Assembly: GCF_020080835.1 (NCBI RefSeq)
Contig: NC_058167.1
Coordinates: 7,968,957 to 8,032,956 of the forward strand
Reading direction: 5' to 3'
DNA: 64,000 bases
From: Cotesia glomerata
Taxonomy: Eukaryota > Arthropoda > Insecta > Hymenoptera > Braconidae
Part shown: positions 1-12,830 of the stretch, piece by piece
Layout: each line of letters opens with the position of its first letter
Numbering within the stretch: the stretch's first letter is position 1
The notes under the pieces: model-generated
Databases searched by the model: none
Seen by the model: the letters and a program-made list of their open reading frames with translations, nothing else
Told to the model about the DNA's origin: nothing
Made by a program: the position numbers and the translations under genes

Positions 1-3000
1 TTTGTACAACTCAAGTACCTGAGGTCATAAAATCAAGCCTATACAGGCTTTCTTATTTTAGCTGCACAAATGTGCTTTAAATGTGTTTTTCACATTTAAA
101 AACTAATAATAGAAAATACGTTATTTTTCTAAAATAAATATTTCTAAGAACTAAATATCTAAAATATAAAAGTAAAAGTTTGTAACTGGAATTTATTTTT
201 GCTCAGAGAATCCAACAATTATTCTTGTATAAACAAATGAACATGTTAAAAGTCACCCAACTATTTCCGTCACACCTCCCGCGACCCTACCTACTTATCC
301 CCACTCATTAAAACTTCCTATTTCCCCACGCTCTCGCTCGTACTTCCTTAAATGTTGAATATTTAAAAAAAAGTTTTTAATTAAATAATTGAGAACTCTT
401 TAATGAATTTTTAATCGAATATTATCACTCGCTTGGACACAATAATTGTCAAGTTTATGAACTAAAACTTTGTACAAGCTAGCCCGCCCTAGTTTTAAAT
501 AAAAAAGGCAATTTTTTGCCTTGACCGCGGTTATACGATAAAAATAGAGACTGTGAAATGTAAATACCTTTGATGGATAGTTTATGAAGCTTAATTTTGA
601 GTGTAAGTGCTTTCTAACCCTTTGGAAGTGGGTTTAATCGATTATGACATTGATCATCAAACGAGGCCACAATGGTCGCTCGGCTATCAGTGGTCGGTGT
701 AGAGGTCCAAGTACAAGTATAACTGTACACAGAGGTAAGTGTACATAGTGTGTGATGTACACGGTGTTTCGGTCGATGAGCTTTAAATTGACTTGATAGT
801 TTCCCGTCTTGGTCGCTCGTTCCCGATGCTCGGGCTATTAAACGCCATGACGCAGATAGTCATAGCCGCATTCGCAATATAAGTACAGGGGCAAAGATGA
901 AGCGATGGAGAGTCCGGTGGCCAAACGGAGAAGAAAATGGACAGAGAAGGTCCCTGGAGTCGCTTTTCGCTTTGCATCCCCATTCCCGCAACGGATTGAG
1001 ATCGTTGGAGGTGTGATGGCACTTATGATGCACAAAGCAGAGTGTTATTTGCCTTGGATACGTGTCACTCATGTGTGGGTCCATCTGCTGCGTTGGATTT
1101 CGACACTCTAAAAGGTAATCCAGTGATGTTGGTGAGAGAAGTAGACCACTGCAAATTCCAGATATCCGTACCTTCATGCCAGACGGTTTGCTGTACTCCC
1201 AAAAGCTCCGAAAGCTTTTGCTGTCTCTGACGCTTTCAACCTCAAGTAGAAGCTTTGTTGCGCCACCAGTCGACATATTTTATTTATCCATGTATATTTA
1301 TATGCTTTAAGTTGGTCTTTGCATTTTTAAGTGCTGAGTAAACGTTTTCACGGTTATTAGTGACCTTGCTCATATTTACGTTTTAACTTTTTTTTGCTAA
1401 TGCGCTTTTCTTTGCTGAATAATTGTTATTTTGATTAAAAGTTTTGAGATTTACGGATTAAATTTTTATTTTTTTTTAAATTGACTTTTACATTTGATAG
1501 AAATTTCAAATTTCGGTCGACTTATATTTTAATAAAATAAGGAGCTGATTTTCAAAAGGGTATCGTTTCATACTTTAAACGACCAGTTTTCTGAACTTAT
1601 AAATATTAATTACTTCGAGAATAATGAAGATTTATAAATGAAAATCGAATTGCAGCTTCATAACCGATAGCACTTTATAGCTAAATTAAAAAAAGTTCAA
1701 AACAAATATTTATAATTGAAGATAACCAGTTTTTTGTCTGGATTAATCAAAAATGAAAAGATACCCTTTTGAAACTCAGCTCCTCAAATATTCTTTTATC
1801 TCTGCATTGGACATTTTTAAGGAAAGAAAAAAAAAACAGGATAAAAATTTTACAAGCAATAAAAAGCAGTGAGAGCACATATCGATGGGAGAGAGTATCA
1901 TTAAAATGCCAATCTCGATTTTGAACTGCGGGTGAGTCTTTTGATGACTCTTCACCCCAGAATATGCAGCCGACCTGGCCATTATGCGAACATGAGAGCC
2001 GGGGGATACAGTAACAATTTATGAACGATACGCGGTTCTAGCGGAAACCTGGTCAACAGCACTCTATATGTATCGAAAGGATGTATTTATGCAAAATGTT
2101 CCCATGAAAAGCACTTTATCGGTGAACTTTACCAATATATATTTAAAAATTACTTTCATTAAATTTATTGGATCCTCATTAGTATCACACATCATTCAGA
2201 CAACCTCGAATAAATCGATCATTTATTAATTTAGCTGATAAGTCTTTAGTGAAAAACGAATAAATAAAAATTGTTCTTAAGAATTTTAAATAAAAGGTTT
2301 TCTTATAAATAAAAAACAAGAATTTGTTATTTTAAAATTTTCCACGTCGGAAATTAACGTCGACTGTATTAGCATAAAAAAAGGCAGAGTGGTTTCTTTG
2401 TAAACTATAGTTATAACGGATTTAATTTTATTTTTATTTTTCCCGCTTTCTTTCCATTCTCTTTACTTTTATTATTTTATTTTTTTTCAACATTCTGTTC
2501 TCTGGTTCGGTATAACAGATTGCATTCCCGGTCGAAACCACGTTTGGCCATTACTGTCCATATCCACTAGCCAAGTGCACCCACGGATGCCCCAACAGTC
2601 GGAAGAACATTTATATCCGTATGCAAATTTTTGACTGGGTCATTTGCTAAGATGATAAAATCTCGTATAGAGAGAACAGAATAGAGATTTTATAATTTAA
2701 ACTGCCAGCAGTCGGCATTCTCGTAAAAACACTTAAATAATACGTTTTAATGCCTGAATATTTAATAAGTGAGAACAGTTATGTTATTATTGTTTCCTTT
2801 TTTACACTTTTTCGAGGAAATTAAATGTCGAATTAAAAGAATAATATTATAAATTTAATAATTTTATTCCGTGGGATTATTAATTAAGAATAGGCACTGT
2901 TAAATAAATAGATTTATTTATTTATTGTCGCGGAAAAATCTAGTCTCCTGTCGAAAAATCGTAAACGTAAATGAGACTACACTGGTAACTTTTAATTAAC

Positions 3001-5514
3001 TTTTACCACGAGTATTACTGTACTCGAGCTCGTTTTACAACAACAACGACAACTTCTTTAACGAGTTCAAAGACACTCGTTTGGATTTAATTTTCTTATT
3101 TTGTTGTTTCATTGTACTTTTTATGCACAAGACTCAAACTCCAGCTTCGTGTTTACTTTAATTAAAAATAATTAAACAAATACTTAGTCGCTTTTACTTT
3201 TTGGCTACCGGTTGCTCGGATAATTTTATGTTACAGTCTAGAACTTCTATTTGACGTTGATCTACTGAAGCATGGTTTGAATAATAATTTTGAAGCTTTT
3301 AATTTGAGTTTATACGCATTTGAAATCCACTCATAATTTAGATGAAAAATATGAAAATATATCATGTAAGCAAACTATTCGTAACGTGATTGGTCAAATA
3401 TATCAGAAGTATGAAAATATAGATAATTCCATACCAACATTAACACGCGCGCTTGCGCGCGCAACGTAAACTAGTTAAAATAAAAATCAATTTTTTAATA
3501 AAAACTTCCGAATATTTAAAAAAAACTTTAAATGCCTTCAGAGCAAAAAAATTTAATTATTTCTGATAAATATTTGATATTTTCATAAATAATCTAAACT
3601 TTTGTCTCTCTTTTTATTTGCAAAAAAAAATTTCATTAATAAAATTCAAAGTTGTTATATGTATGAATATTTTTGTGTCAATATATTAAAAAGCTTCTTA
3701 AGAAAAATCCCTTTTTTTTCTTTTAATTATTTAATTAACAAAAATATCAGATTTGAATTTCAAGTCTTTATAATTTATAATTTTGATTATTGAATATCAA
3801 AAATTTAAAGAATTTATTAAATTTTTCACTTATCAAAAAATGTGCTCGATAAAAATTCCAGCGTAAAAGAGAAAAATTTAGATAAAAAGTATCGAGGATA
3901 TTTGAAAGAATATTAATGCTTCAATAAATAATTGTTTATATAGAAAACATTTACCAATAGGGTCAGCTCGGCAATAACGTTATTGGTAAAGAATAAAAAA
4001 AAATGAGCGTTAATCACATCCTGACATCGATGAGTCGAGCACGGGTGTACCATCCTACCAATAACTGCTTCATAACTTGGACCCAAAATGCACTCGATAT
4101 CGTGGCAGAAAATAAAAAACAAAAAAATCCAATGTAAAATGATAAAAAAAAAAAAACGGAAGAAGAAAGAAGTAGATATTTTTCAGTCGGGTTAATGGTT
4201 CTAGCGATATTGTTCAGTTTTACTTCAGACCCCCAACTCGCTCCAATTTAACCCCAGTATACAATAAAAATAAATCTAATAGTTCTGGTATGAAGATTAC
4301 CCTCTGAAGAATAATTCCTGAGATGACTGACGTCTATTATTAAATATTTTCATGATATTACACTATATTGAATATCGGAGGTTATTATTCGGTAGATGTA
4401 ATTTTAAATATGAGATGGAACAAAATTAATAATTCTTTGAACGACACAAAAGAGAATGACAAAGTAATAGTGATAAGTAGTAATAAGTTCCTCCGCGTTC
4501 GAGCATAAAATGTCTCCCGAGGTACACAATTTGTTACTTGTACTTAATATTATGTGCAAAATATTCTTACAATGGGGTCAAGTCGTTATAACGCGAAAAT
4601 CAGGTCGTAGAAAATTTTTAATATAAAAAAAAATGAAATATTCTGGACTTTATTTGTACAACTCAAACTTTTGTGCAATATAAAAAAAAATAATAAAAAT
4701 CTAATGTTTTTTTTTTTTTCTAATAATCTTGTTAATATATTTTCAGTTTAAATAAAATTTTTTATCAATTTGAGAAGTAATAATAACAATTTAAAAACTC
4801 AGCGTTAAAAGCATGTAATAAATAATTTTTTTTTTTAAATGTTTAGTTTTAGATGATAAATTCGCGCTTGTAATCTTGAGCGTCAGGTGGTAGCTGACGG
4901 TGTGGTTGATTGCGATATTAATAGTAATGGTTTTGGTCGACGAGACGGCGAAGGGGTAGAAGGTAAAACAGAGCGATGGCACACACATGTCCGCGGTGAT
5001 AGGCGCGTGCATAGGGGCCGAGTCAGCGGGCAGGATCAACGGAGCATCTCATTAGCGTGAGGAATGGCCCGCAAAGACCACCAACACGGCTAATCCGATC
5101 TATTTCATCCACTGTAACTGATGTGTGTTGTGTTTAGTGTGTACAAAATAGTCCAGCCGCAGCCACAGTTGGATGTTGATGCTCTTACAGTCTCAGTTAC
5201 CAAACACGCGCATCGCGTACTGCCCCTTTATTACCCTTTACACCGATCCGCTGTCTGCTCTACTGGTACCACTTTAACAATTGATTCCCTTTGAGATTAT
5301 CATACAACGTTTAATTGTAATTTATCTTGTTCATTGATTTCCAACACGCCGATTCTATTTAATTAAACTATTTTGCTATTTATTACTTCGTATTATTTCA
5401 TTAAAAAATAAATTCATTTCAGAGAAAAAATGTTTAACTTGAAAAATTTTATTATTCTTAATCAAATAAAAAAATTTCTCAATTTCTATTTGTAAATTTA
5501 TTGTTTACAATTTT
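1..5514. other. AT-rich non-coding stretch, no gene recognised
   Basis: No open frame here has convincing codon structure, splice context or family resemblance. Base composition is not uniform: patches near 590-1290, 2480-2680 and 4860-5290 are clearly richer in G+C than their surroundings. These could be UTR exons, a long non-coding transcript, regulatory DNA or old inserted sequence; nothing seen decides between these. Confidence 0.5.
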
Positions 5515-6399
5515 GATTTACGGTGCAACCTTGATATAATGAAACTGTAGGGAAATAGAAATTATTCGTTATATCGAGTTATTCGCAACAGCGAGGTTTG
5601 TTATATAAAGGTTAGATTAAACTCGATTCGTTATAACAAGGTAAGAAAATTTCCACTAATAAATAACAACTCATTTAAATCAAAACAGAATTATTTATTT
5701 AAAAGTCATAAATTGCTGTTTATATATAGGATAATTTGTAGGATACGTTATGTACATGGAGAGAAATTTATAGGAACCTTTTCAAAAATTATGGGAATGG
5801 TTCCTATAGTAAAATGATCATTATAGGTATCAATCCTATGCTCATTATGGGAACCATACCCATAGTTTATTGGAAACGTTCCTATACAATAATGGAATAG
5901 CTTGAATATATTATGGGAATGGTTCCTATAATATTATAGGAATGGTCCCTATATTATTAAAGTAATGGTTCCTATAATATTATAGGAATGGTTCCTATAC
6001 TATTAAAGGAATTGTTCCTATAATATTATGGGAATGATGCACATAACAATAGAAAAATGTTTATGTTCATAATAATGAAGCAATCACTTCAAAAATATAA
6101 AGTAATTATTATATATATTTTTGCTAATAAATTTTTTTTTGTAAATAAAAATTGATCTTTCACTAAAAATTTCTTTTTCATAATTTTGAATTGTTTTAAT
6201 CTTAAATTTTTTATTCCAACTCAGTTAGTATTGTGTTAGATAATATTGAAAAATATTGTAGCAATTCTAAAATTTCTCTACTAAAAGGGATATTTTCTCA
6301 CTATACAATTAGAGAAGCAAAATAGATATGGAAATTCATTGTTTATTTTTACAATTTCATTTTATTTTTAAAACAAATTATTTATTTACAATACAGGCG

Positions 6400-6650
6400 T
6401 ATCCTGTAACAATAGAGGCGTAGCCGAGGCCATCATATCACATACGTCAGGGCATCCAACATTCTGGTCGTGTGTTGTGTACTATTTTTCTTGCTCTCCA
6501 GCCGAAATGGAGAAAGTACGCAACCCCGGGGAAGGGGTTTTGCAAAACCGAGACGTAGCCGAGGTTTTGCCGGGGGTGAGGGGGGCGCCGCCCGACTTTT
6601 GCAAAGCCGAGGTCAAGCCGAGGTTTTGCTGGTCGGGGCGGGCATAATAA
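6400..6650. repeat. GC-rich island with repeated 'gccgaggtttgc' phrases
   Basis: A sharp GC-rich patch in very AT-rich DNA. The phrases GTAGCCGAGG, AAGCCGAGG and GCCGAGGTTTTGC recur in it. The similar wording CGAGGCGAAGCCGAGG sits in the centre of the palindromic elements at 28998-29213 and 37019-37245, so the two may share ancestry. A frame of 62 codons crosses it but is strongly biased to Gly/Ala/Arg by composition and is not called as a gene. Confidence 0.45.
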
Positions 6651-6715
6651 AAAAGTAAAAATTAATAAATAAAAAAAAAATAAGTTATTTTAAAGTTTAC
6701 TAACAAATGCTCTCA

Positions 6716-6831
6716 TTAACCCTTCGTCACTCGCGTCATGAGCAGATCGCCGCCTAACAACTACTCAACCTATAGAGACTCACTATAGTGCGAGCAAGAA
6801 ACTAAAAAAGACGCGAATGACGAAGGGTTAA
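6716..6831. mobile_element. Short MITE with TTAA flanks (piggyBac-type)
   Basis: TTAA at 6716-6719 is followed by CCCTTCGTCACTCGCGTC. The right end, read on the other strand, is CCCTTCGTCATTCGCGTC before TTAA at 6828-6831. Inverted ends of 18 bp beginning CCC, inside a TTAA duplication, are the hallmark of piggyBac-superfamily elements. At about 116 bp it is non-autonomous. Confidence 0.75.
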
Positions 6832-8011
6832 GAGAGATAACATGCACAGAACTCGTGACAAATATTTAAATTCGATTTAATAACAAAATTAACTTTTTTA
6901 AGTTGATTAAAAATTAGTTTTTGATTAGACGGCTAAGAAAGATTGAAATTAAATTATTAGAAGCTTGTAAAGTACATGAATTGTTTTATAAACATTGCTT
7001 TACTAGCTGTCAAAATATAAAAGAAAGCAAATAAAATTTACAAAACTTTTATATTATTTTTAAAAATTTTTATATAAATTATTTTTGCTGTATTATTATT
7101 AAATAGTTCATTAACAATAATCTAGTTAGAAATTACCTATTTTTATTTATTTGACATTTTTTGGTTAGTTCCTGCGCTGACACGTTACATACAGACGATG
7201 TTGTGACTGTTATATACAATTGAAACTCGCTGTATAGGCCGGTTGCGCCACGAAATGACGAAAGAAAGCGAGGTTCTATGCTGCCGGCCAGAAAATATGC
7301 GTAGCCTGCATGCGTTAGAGCAAGCCATAAAAGTTGCTCTTCCTGGAGTAAAGTGCGTCCAGGAAGAACGTACTTTCGGCTAGGAGAGCAAGAAAACAAT
7401 ATTAGTTATTCTACATATTTCAAATGATGTTATTGGGAAGCAAGTAAAATTATCGAAATTACTAATAATTTTAAATGCTTCAAAGAGGTCATCGAAGTCA
7501 CAAATAACTTGAGTTGTAATGATAAATATCTCAATATTATTAGGCATTATCACTATAATATTATGGGAATGGTTCCCATGATATTATAGGAATGGTTTCT
7601 ATAATATTATAGAAACTATTCCTATGTATTACGGGAACCATTCCTATATATTATGGGAATCATGCCGATATTACAGTTATAATTATAGGTATCGTTCCTA
7701 TAATTATAGGAACCATTCCCATAATTATAGTAACATTTCCCACAAATGATGGGTACAATTCCCATAATTTAAATAATCGTTCCTAAAATGGTATAGGAAA
7801 ACATTTCATTAAAATTATAGGAATGATTTCCACATTTTTCTCTCCGTGTAGAGGTTATAGGCAGATAAATTCGTTATATAAAGGTCAATAATAGTTTCTA
7901 TATATATTCTGCAATGATTGAATTTTCGTTATAGTGAGGTTGTTTGAAAAATATATTCGTAATGTAATAGTTATTTTCGATACATATGCACAAAGGTAGA
8001 CATTTTGACGG

Positions 8012-8158
8012 CTTGAAGTGACGTCACAAGTTTGAGGCTATGGGCGCATTCTTATCAAGACCGGGCTTTTTATCTGAACAAGCGTAGCGAGTCCGGATAT
8101 AGTACGAGGTCTTGATAAGAATGTATCCATAACCTCAAACGTGTGCCTTCACTTCAAG
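8012..8158. mobile_element. 147-bp foldback MITE
   Basis: Two inverted arms of about 50 bp: CTTGAAGTGACGTCACAAG onward on the left and its imperfect complement ending ACTTCAAG on the right. The inner part of each arm reads CATTCTTATCAAGACC or its complement. A short GC-richer loop separates the arms. Mismatches between arms (about one in six) indicate an old copy. Superfamily not recognised. Confidence 0.7.
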
Positions 8159-8326
8159 TTTATCAGGGTCCCTACCATTAATCATAAAGTGTCGAAAAAA
8201 ATTTTTTGTGATATCAATTCCGGTAGTTGGATTGATAGAACAATCAAAAATGTTTAATTATTTTATTTAAAGGCACAAGAATATGTCCCAAGAGATTAAA
8301 TAACGACGGATTAAATGTATGTGATG

Positions 8327-8736
8327 TTAAGGTAGTTGTTGCGTGATAGGCATTTCAACAGAAAATTATGAATTTTTTTTTTATGGAAAGATAAATATAT
8401 TAATAATTCACTACCAAAATTTCAGATCAATTGACCGCACCGTTTTCGAGTAATTAATTTTCGAAATTGCATCTTTTACACGTAGAGGTATAGAGAGATG
8501 GTAAAGTTAGTATGAAATCTTCTGTATCACTCGAGTGGGCCAAAGATTTCATACTAACTTTACCATCTCTCTATACCTCTACGTGTAAAAAATGCAATTT
8601 CGAAAATTAATTACTCAAAAACCGTGCGGTCAATTGATCTGAAATTTTGATAGTGAATTATTAATATATTTATCTTTCAATAAAAAAAATTTCATAATTT
8701 TCTGTTGAAATGCCTATCACGCAACAACTACCTTAA
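8327..8736. mobile_element. 410-bp near-perfect palindromic MITE with TTAA flanks
   Basis: TTAA at 8327-8330 and again at 8733-8736 bracket ends starting GGTAGTTGTTGCGTGATAGG. The two arms (8331-8520 and 8544-8732) are nearly perfect inverted copies and leave a loop of about 23 nt at 8521-8543. The TTAA duplication suggests piggyBac-type mobilisation, although the ends start GG rather than the usual CC. Close matching of the arms suggests a young copy or arm-to-arm conversion. Confidence 0.8.
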
Positions 8737-8989
8737 AGTCGTTTGCAAAATTCGACTGTCATTAAGATTTTTTTTTTATGATTTGTACTCCACCCAGCGT
8801 ACGTTTATCAAATTAAAAGATAATTCGACTCATCTATAGCGTATTTTAGTAGTCGTGCAGAAATATAAAGACAGATAGAGAGAGAAAAGTTACTTTTCGA
8901 TACTAGTGCGAGGCAAATTAACTAAACTATAGACTGTCAGAAATCATATTCTTTGCGCCCTGTGTTTGTTGCTCGAAAATCCAACTTTC

Positions 8990-9105
8990 GCGGTTGATAT
9001 GACAAAAAGGTACATTTTACATAGACTCTTATGGGCAGTTCTGGGGGATTTTGAAAAATTCGTTAAATCAAGGAATTCATTATTTTGAGGCTACACTGTA
9101 TTTAG
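8990..9105 (-). mobile_element. Second pogo/Tigger-like terminal fragment
   Basis: Read on the minus strand from 9101, the sequence begins ACAGTGTAGCCTCAAAATAA and continues with CCTTGATTTAACGAATTTTT. This is the same style of terminus as at 5520, in the opposite orientation. It could be the true far end of one large, interrupted element or an independent fragment. Confidence 0.4.
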
Positions 9106-12100
9106 AAATAATTAAAAAACGCAATTATGTAATTTTTATATTAAGGAAATATTTATTTAAGAATTCACTTAACTTAAAAAAAAAATTTGAAAAGAGAAAT
9201 AAAATTTAAAATATCTTTTATACTAAAAAAAAACGTATTAGCCCATTTTTGTTCATGTTTGTTCTCATTAAGCCTCCGACTAAGTAGAACACATTGTGCA
9301 AAAATCCCCGGACTCTAAATATCGGGAAAATAATTCCTAGAACGTTGAAACTCTAAACTTTATTCATACGCTCGCTGCAACATACCCGGAAAAAAAATCG
9401 AACCCGTGACAGAAATAAAAGTTGCGATATTTTCCACGGTAATAAGCAAGAAGAGGAGCGTATGAGTGAGCTGAATTTATTGTAATTGGAATTACTTGTC
9501 AAGTCATCACAGAGAAAATGAAGTTTGAAATGGGGGTCATATTCGCTCTCGGTCCATTTCACTGTATCTGATTTCCATGATTTAACATTCCGATGAATAG
9601 CGGACATTTGAGAATAGCATACACGGCGGCGGTTCATCTGATGGTTCGTTTGTTACGTTTACCATTTGAGATTGCAATGCTCGAATCGAATTTCAATTAG
9701 TCCATACATCCACTCTAGAATAACATTCTTCAGTATAGTACGGCGCAACCTCTACCTCTGGCTATTTTTTCCACCAACTCAGCCCAATCCTTTTTTATTT
9801 TTGTTTTCGCGTCTTTTCCACGAAACATTAAATAAGCTCTGGCCCTTTGTCCGGATTTTAATGAGGTTGTTTCGTTTATTCTGTTTACCGGGATGATGTA
9901 TTTCGCATATTTACATCAACTAAGAAGTTTAAATTGTGAATTATAATTTAAATATTTCATTTTAATACAATAATAATAAAATAACAATGAAGTAGGTCCT
10001 TTTCAGAGGTGGATTACTTTCCTCACTGTGTTACATCTTTGTTGGTGTTTTTTTCACTCATTCCGCTTCTTTCATCACATTGTTTTACCTTTTGTTTTAT
10101 TCACAATATTCATCTTGTTTCTAATTATTTTTTCAGCCTGAAAAAATTTATTTTCACCCGACTTTTCATCTTTTATTAACTTATCAAAAACTGAAAGCGG
10201 ATTTTGTTGAGAGGTTTGTCTCTCAGCGGATTTATCTGTCAAAAATTAATGACAAGAAATTTAAAATTTTGAATCATTATACAGAAAAAAATAACTGGTA
10301 GAAAGTAGAAACTATCGATTATTTTTTTTTCTCTACAATAATTAATCAAATAATTAAGTTAACTACTATAATTTATGATTGTTGAAATAATTTAAATTAT
10401 TAAAAAAATTAATTACGCAAATTTTGAGGCATAGATTATTTAAGGATAAAATTCATGACGATACAGGATGAAAATAAATAAAGGGCTGGATATTTAAATT
10501 TCGGGATATTGAAGCTCACCCTTCATTAAATTAAATAAAGCTTTAATTACTTTTACGCAAGAGCCAAAAAACTGAAAATGGGAGACTCGAAATTAGTAAA
10601 AATAGTATAATTTACGAACTGAAGACTGATATATATCAAAAGTTAAGTACTTTAAAGTATTGAGGACAACGAGATAAAGATATAAGTACTAAGAGGAAGA
10701 ATTATTAACATTAAAGTTTTCGACTTGGACATTTTTAAAGGGCAATAAATAAAGCTCTTGGCTGATGGTAAGTACACGCTAATTTATCACCGAGGCTAAA
10801 TGTTTTAAATTGATGAACTTATTTCTATTTGATAAAGCTTAAGGCTAATATAAATTATAGTGATTTTGAGTTTTCGGTCCTACTTCTAATGGTTCATTCG
10901 TTAAACAATTAAACTTTTTTTGTGTTTTGCTCTGTTTGTCGTCACCTCTCTCTATCTTTTAAAAGTTTGTTTTCAATTCGCGCAGTTATAAAAGTTTTAG
11001 CTGCACGATATGAAAGTGAAGAAATCTCGGGAATATTTGATGCAAAAACGAGGGCCAATTTTACAAAACGCGTGTGAAAAAGTTTTCTTATGAATATGTT
11101 TAATGTTTTGAATAAAAAAATGACAAATTAGTTTTATAGTCAAGAAATTGAGGCTTTAGATTCTCGCTTTTGAAAATTTATTTTCATATATCACTTTAAG
11201 GTTTAAATTACTTTGACAATAATTTATATCAAAATATTTGTTGAAAAATAAAAATGATTTTTTAAAAATAAATTAATAATATAAAAAACATAGTGAAAAA
11301 ATTTTTTATGCGAATTTTTTTTAAAAGAATAAAAAAATGAATTATCTTGGAATATTTTCAACTTGATTCTAATTATCAATTAAGTAATGATTAATAACTA
11401 TTGTTGCTTAATTACTTGTAAACAATTAACACGTTAATTACAAACATACCTGAACCGCAAAGTTTGGCCATTTACTAAGTGCTAACGAATATAACGAATG
11501 CTATTAAAACTCAATCACTAAGCTCTAATTAGACAACACACAACCACAGCAAGTAATTAAAAATTTTTAATTAAATGAATAAAACACGAACAATAATAAT
11601 AAATAATAACAAAAAAGTATAACAATTTATTCGAAAATGAGAATAATTATTCACGATAAACGAATACAAAGTGATTGGATTTTATCGGTTGTCATTTAAA
11701 TTCACTTGATGAATGAATCAGTGTTTGCTTCAGAAAATAAATTGCATTTAAATTACGATATATACTAAAGTGAAAAAAAAATTAAATAAATATTAAATAC
11801 GAGGGAAATCGAACAGCCGACAAAAATAGCACCGGTGAATGCCGGATACGTTGAAAATCCGAATAAGTGACGAGGTTTTACGCACTGATAGCTCTTGAAT
11901 TTAGACCGATGAATAAATAAATTAATAAATAAATTATTGAATAACAACCAGACCCGGATAGCTAAAATACCACCGAATTTCATTGAACATTATTATCACG
12001 ACGTATTTTAAGCCCGCGCATTTCATTTTATCAAAAAGTACAAGCAATTTCATTATACGAAATTTGATATATTGTATTTATCACATTCTTGAAAATAAAT

Positions 12101-12795
12101 AATAATTCAATAACATAGTTTGATTTAAAAACTCTAAAGTATAAATTTAAATAAAAAGTTCACTGAGGAGTTTTGTAAAAAATAATTTAGCATTAAGTTT
12201 AATAGAAAAAATTTTAAAGTTTTATAGAGGAAAATATTCAAAGTTATTAATCACGAATTCGTTTAGAGTTCAGAACAAAGTGAATATAAATATAAATATA
12301 AAATAAGCTGGAATGGGGCTTGATTCCCTGGCCGAAAATCATCTGGCATTATCTTTCACATATATTGTAAATGTACATGGATATATATGAATTATATGGC
12401 GGTGTGTAGCATTTATATTATATATATATAGAAAGAGAAAAAGAGAGAAGTTATAGGTTGGATTGTATTCATTGCACGCAGTCGTAGCATACATGGATTG
12501 AATAATTGAGAATAATTTGAGAGAAGGTAAATTGCGGGTGACTGGCATGGGTCTGCTGGATTGGATGGGCAGTTCACTGGTCAGTTGATATGAGCGAACC
12601 AGAGGTAAAATGAGAACTACGGTATTACGATGTGTATCCTGGGAAAACGTGAGAGATTGCATTAGACAAACTCACCTGCCAGGATCAACACATCATTATC
12701 GATTCATTTTGTAATGACTGATATATCCTGGTACTGTATAATTATGCTTTTCTGGATCCTTTGATAATATTGTTACTGTTATTATCACAATTATG

Positions 12796-12830
<35 letters not shown>

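Larger units (their letters stand above)
5751..7853. mobile_element. Nested non-coding element with GGAGAGAAA termini and blocks of a palindromic 'ggaatggttcctat' repeat
   Basis: The left end reads TACATGGAGAGAAATTTATA and the right end, read on the other strand, reads TACACGGAGAGAAAAATG, so the ends form imperfect terminal inverted repeats. Just inside each end (about 5770-6045 and 7545-7845) lie irregular arrays of a short self-complementary unit, ATTATAGGAATGGTTCCTAT with variants. No protein frame is convincing. The element itself holds a GC-rich insert (about 6400-6650) and a TTAA-flanked MITE (6716-6831). Confidence 0.55.
5515..7965. mobile_element. Degenerate pogo/Tigger-like DNA transposon remnant, interrupted by younger insertions
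   Basis: The left part (5520-5650) and the right part (7855-7965) carry several copies of phrases such as TTCGTTATATCGAG, CGTTATATAAAGGT and CGTTATAGTGAGGTTG. Terminal regions of this kind (a CAGTG-like start, then 'gaccTCGATATAACGAA' wording) are typical of pogo/Tigger members of the Tc1/mariner superfamily. No transposase frame remains. A younger element with its own terminal inverted repeats (5751-7853) splits it. Assignment is by pattern memory, so the family name is tentative. Confidence 0.5.

Noticed and set aside
860..1276. 138-codon minus-strand frame (and overlapping plus-strand frames)
   Set aside because: No family resemblance, no splice context, and several frames overlap in a patch that is simply GC-richer. 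Long frames are expected there by chance.
6470..6658. 62-codon frame rich in Gly, Ala and Arg
   Set aside because: It is produced by the repeated 'gccgagg' phrases of a GC-rich repeat; no start context.
7133..7399. 88-codon minus-strand frame
   Set aside because: Lies inside a nested transposon region, with no recognisable domain or splice partner.
12339..12662. 107-codon minus-strand frame
   Set aside because: Composition reflects simple TATA-type repeats at one end; no domain, no splice signals.
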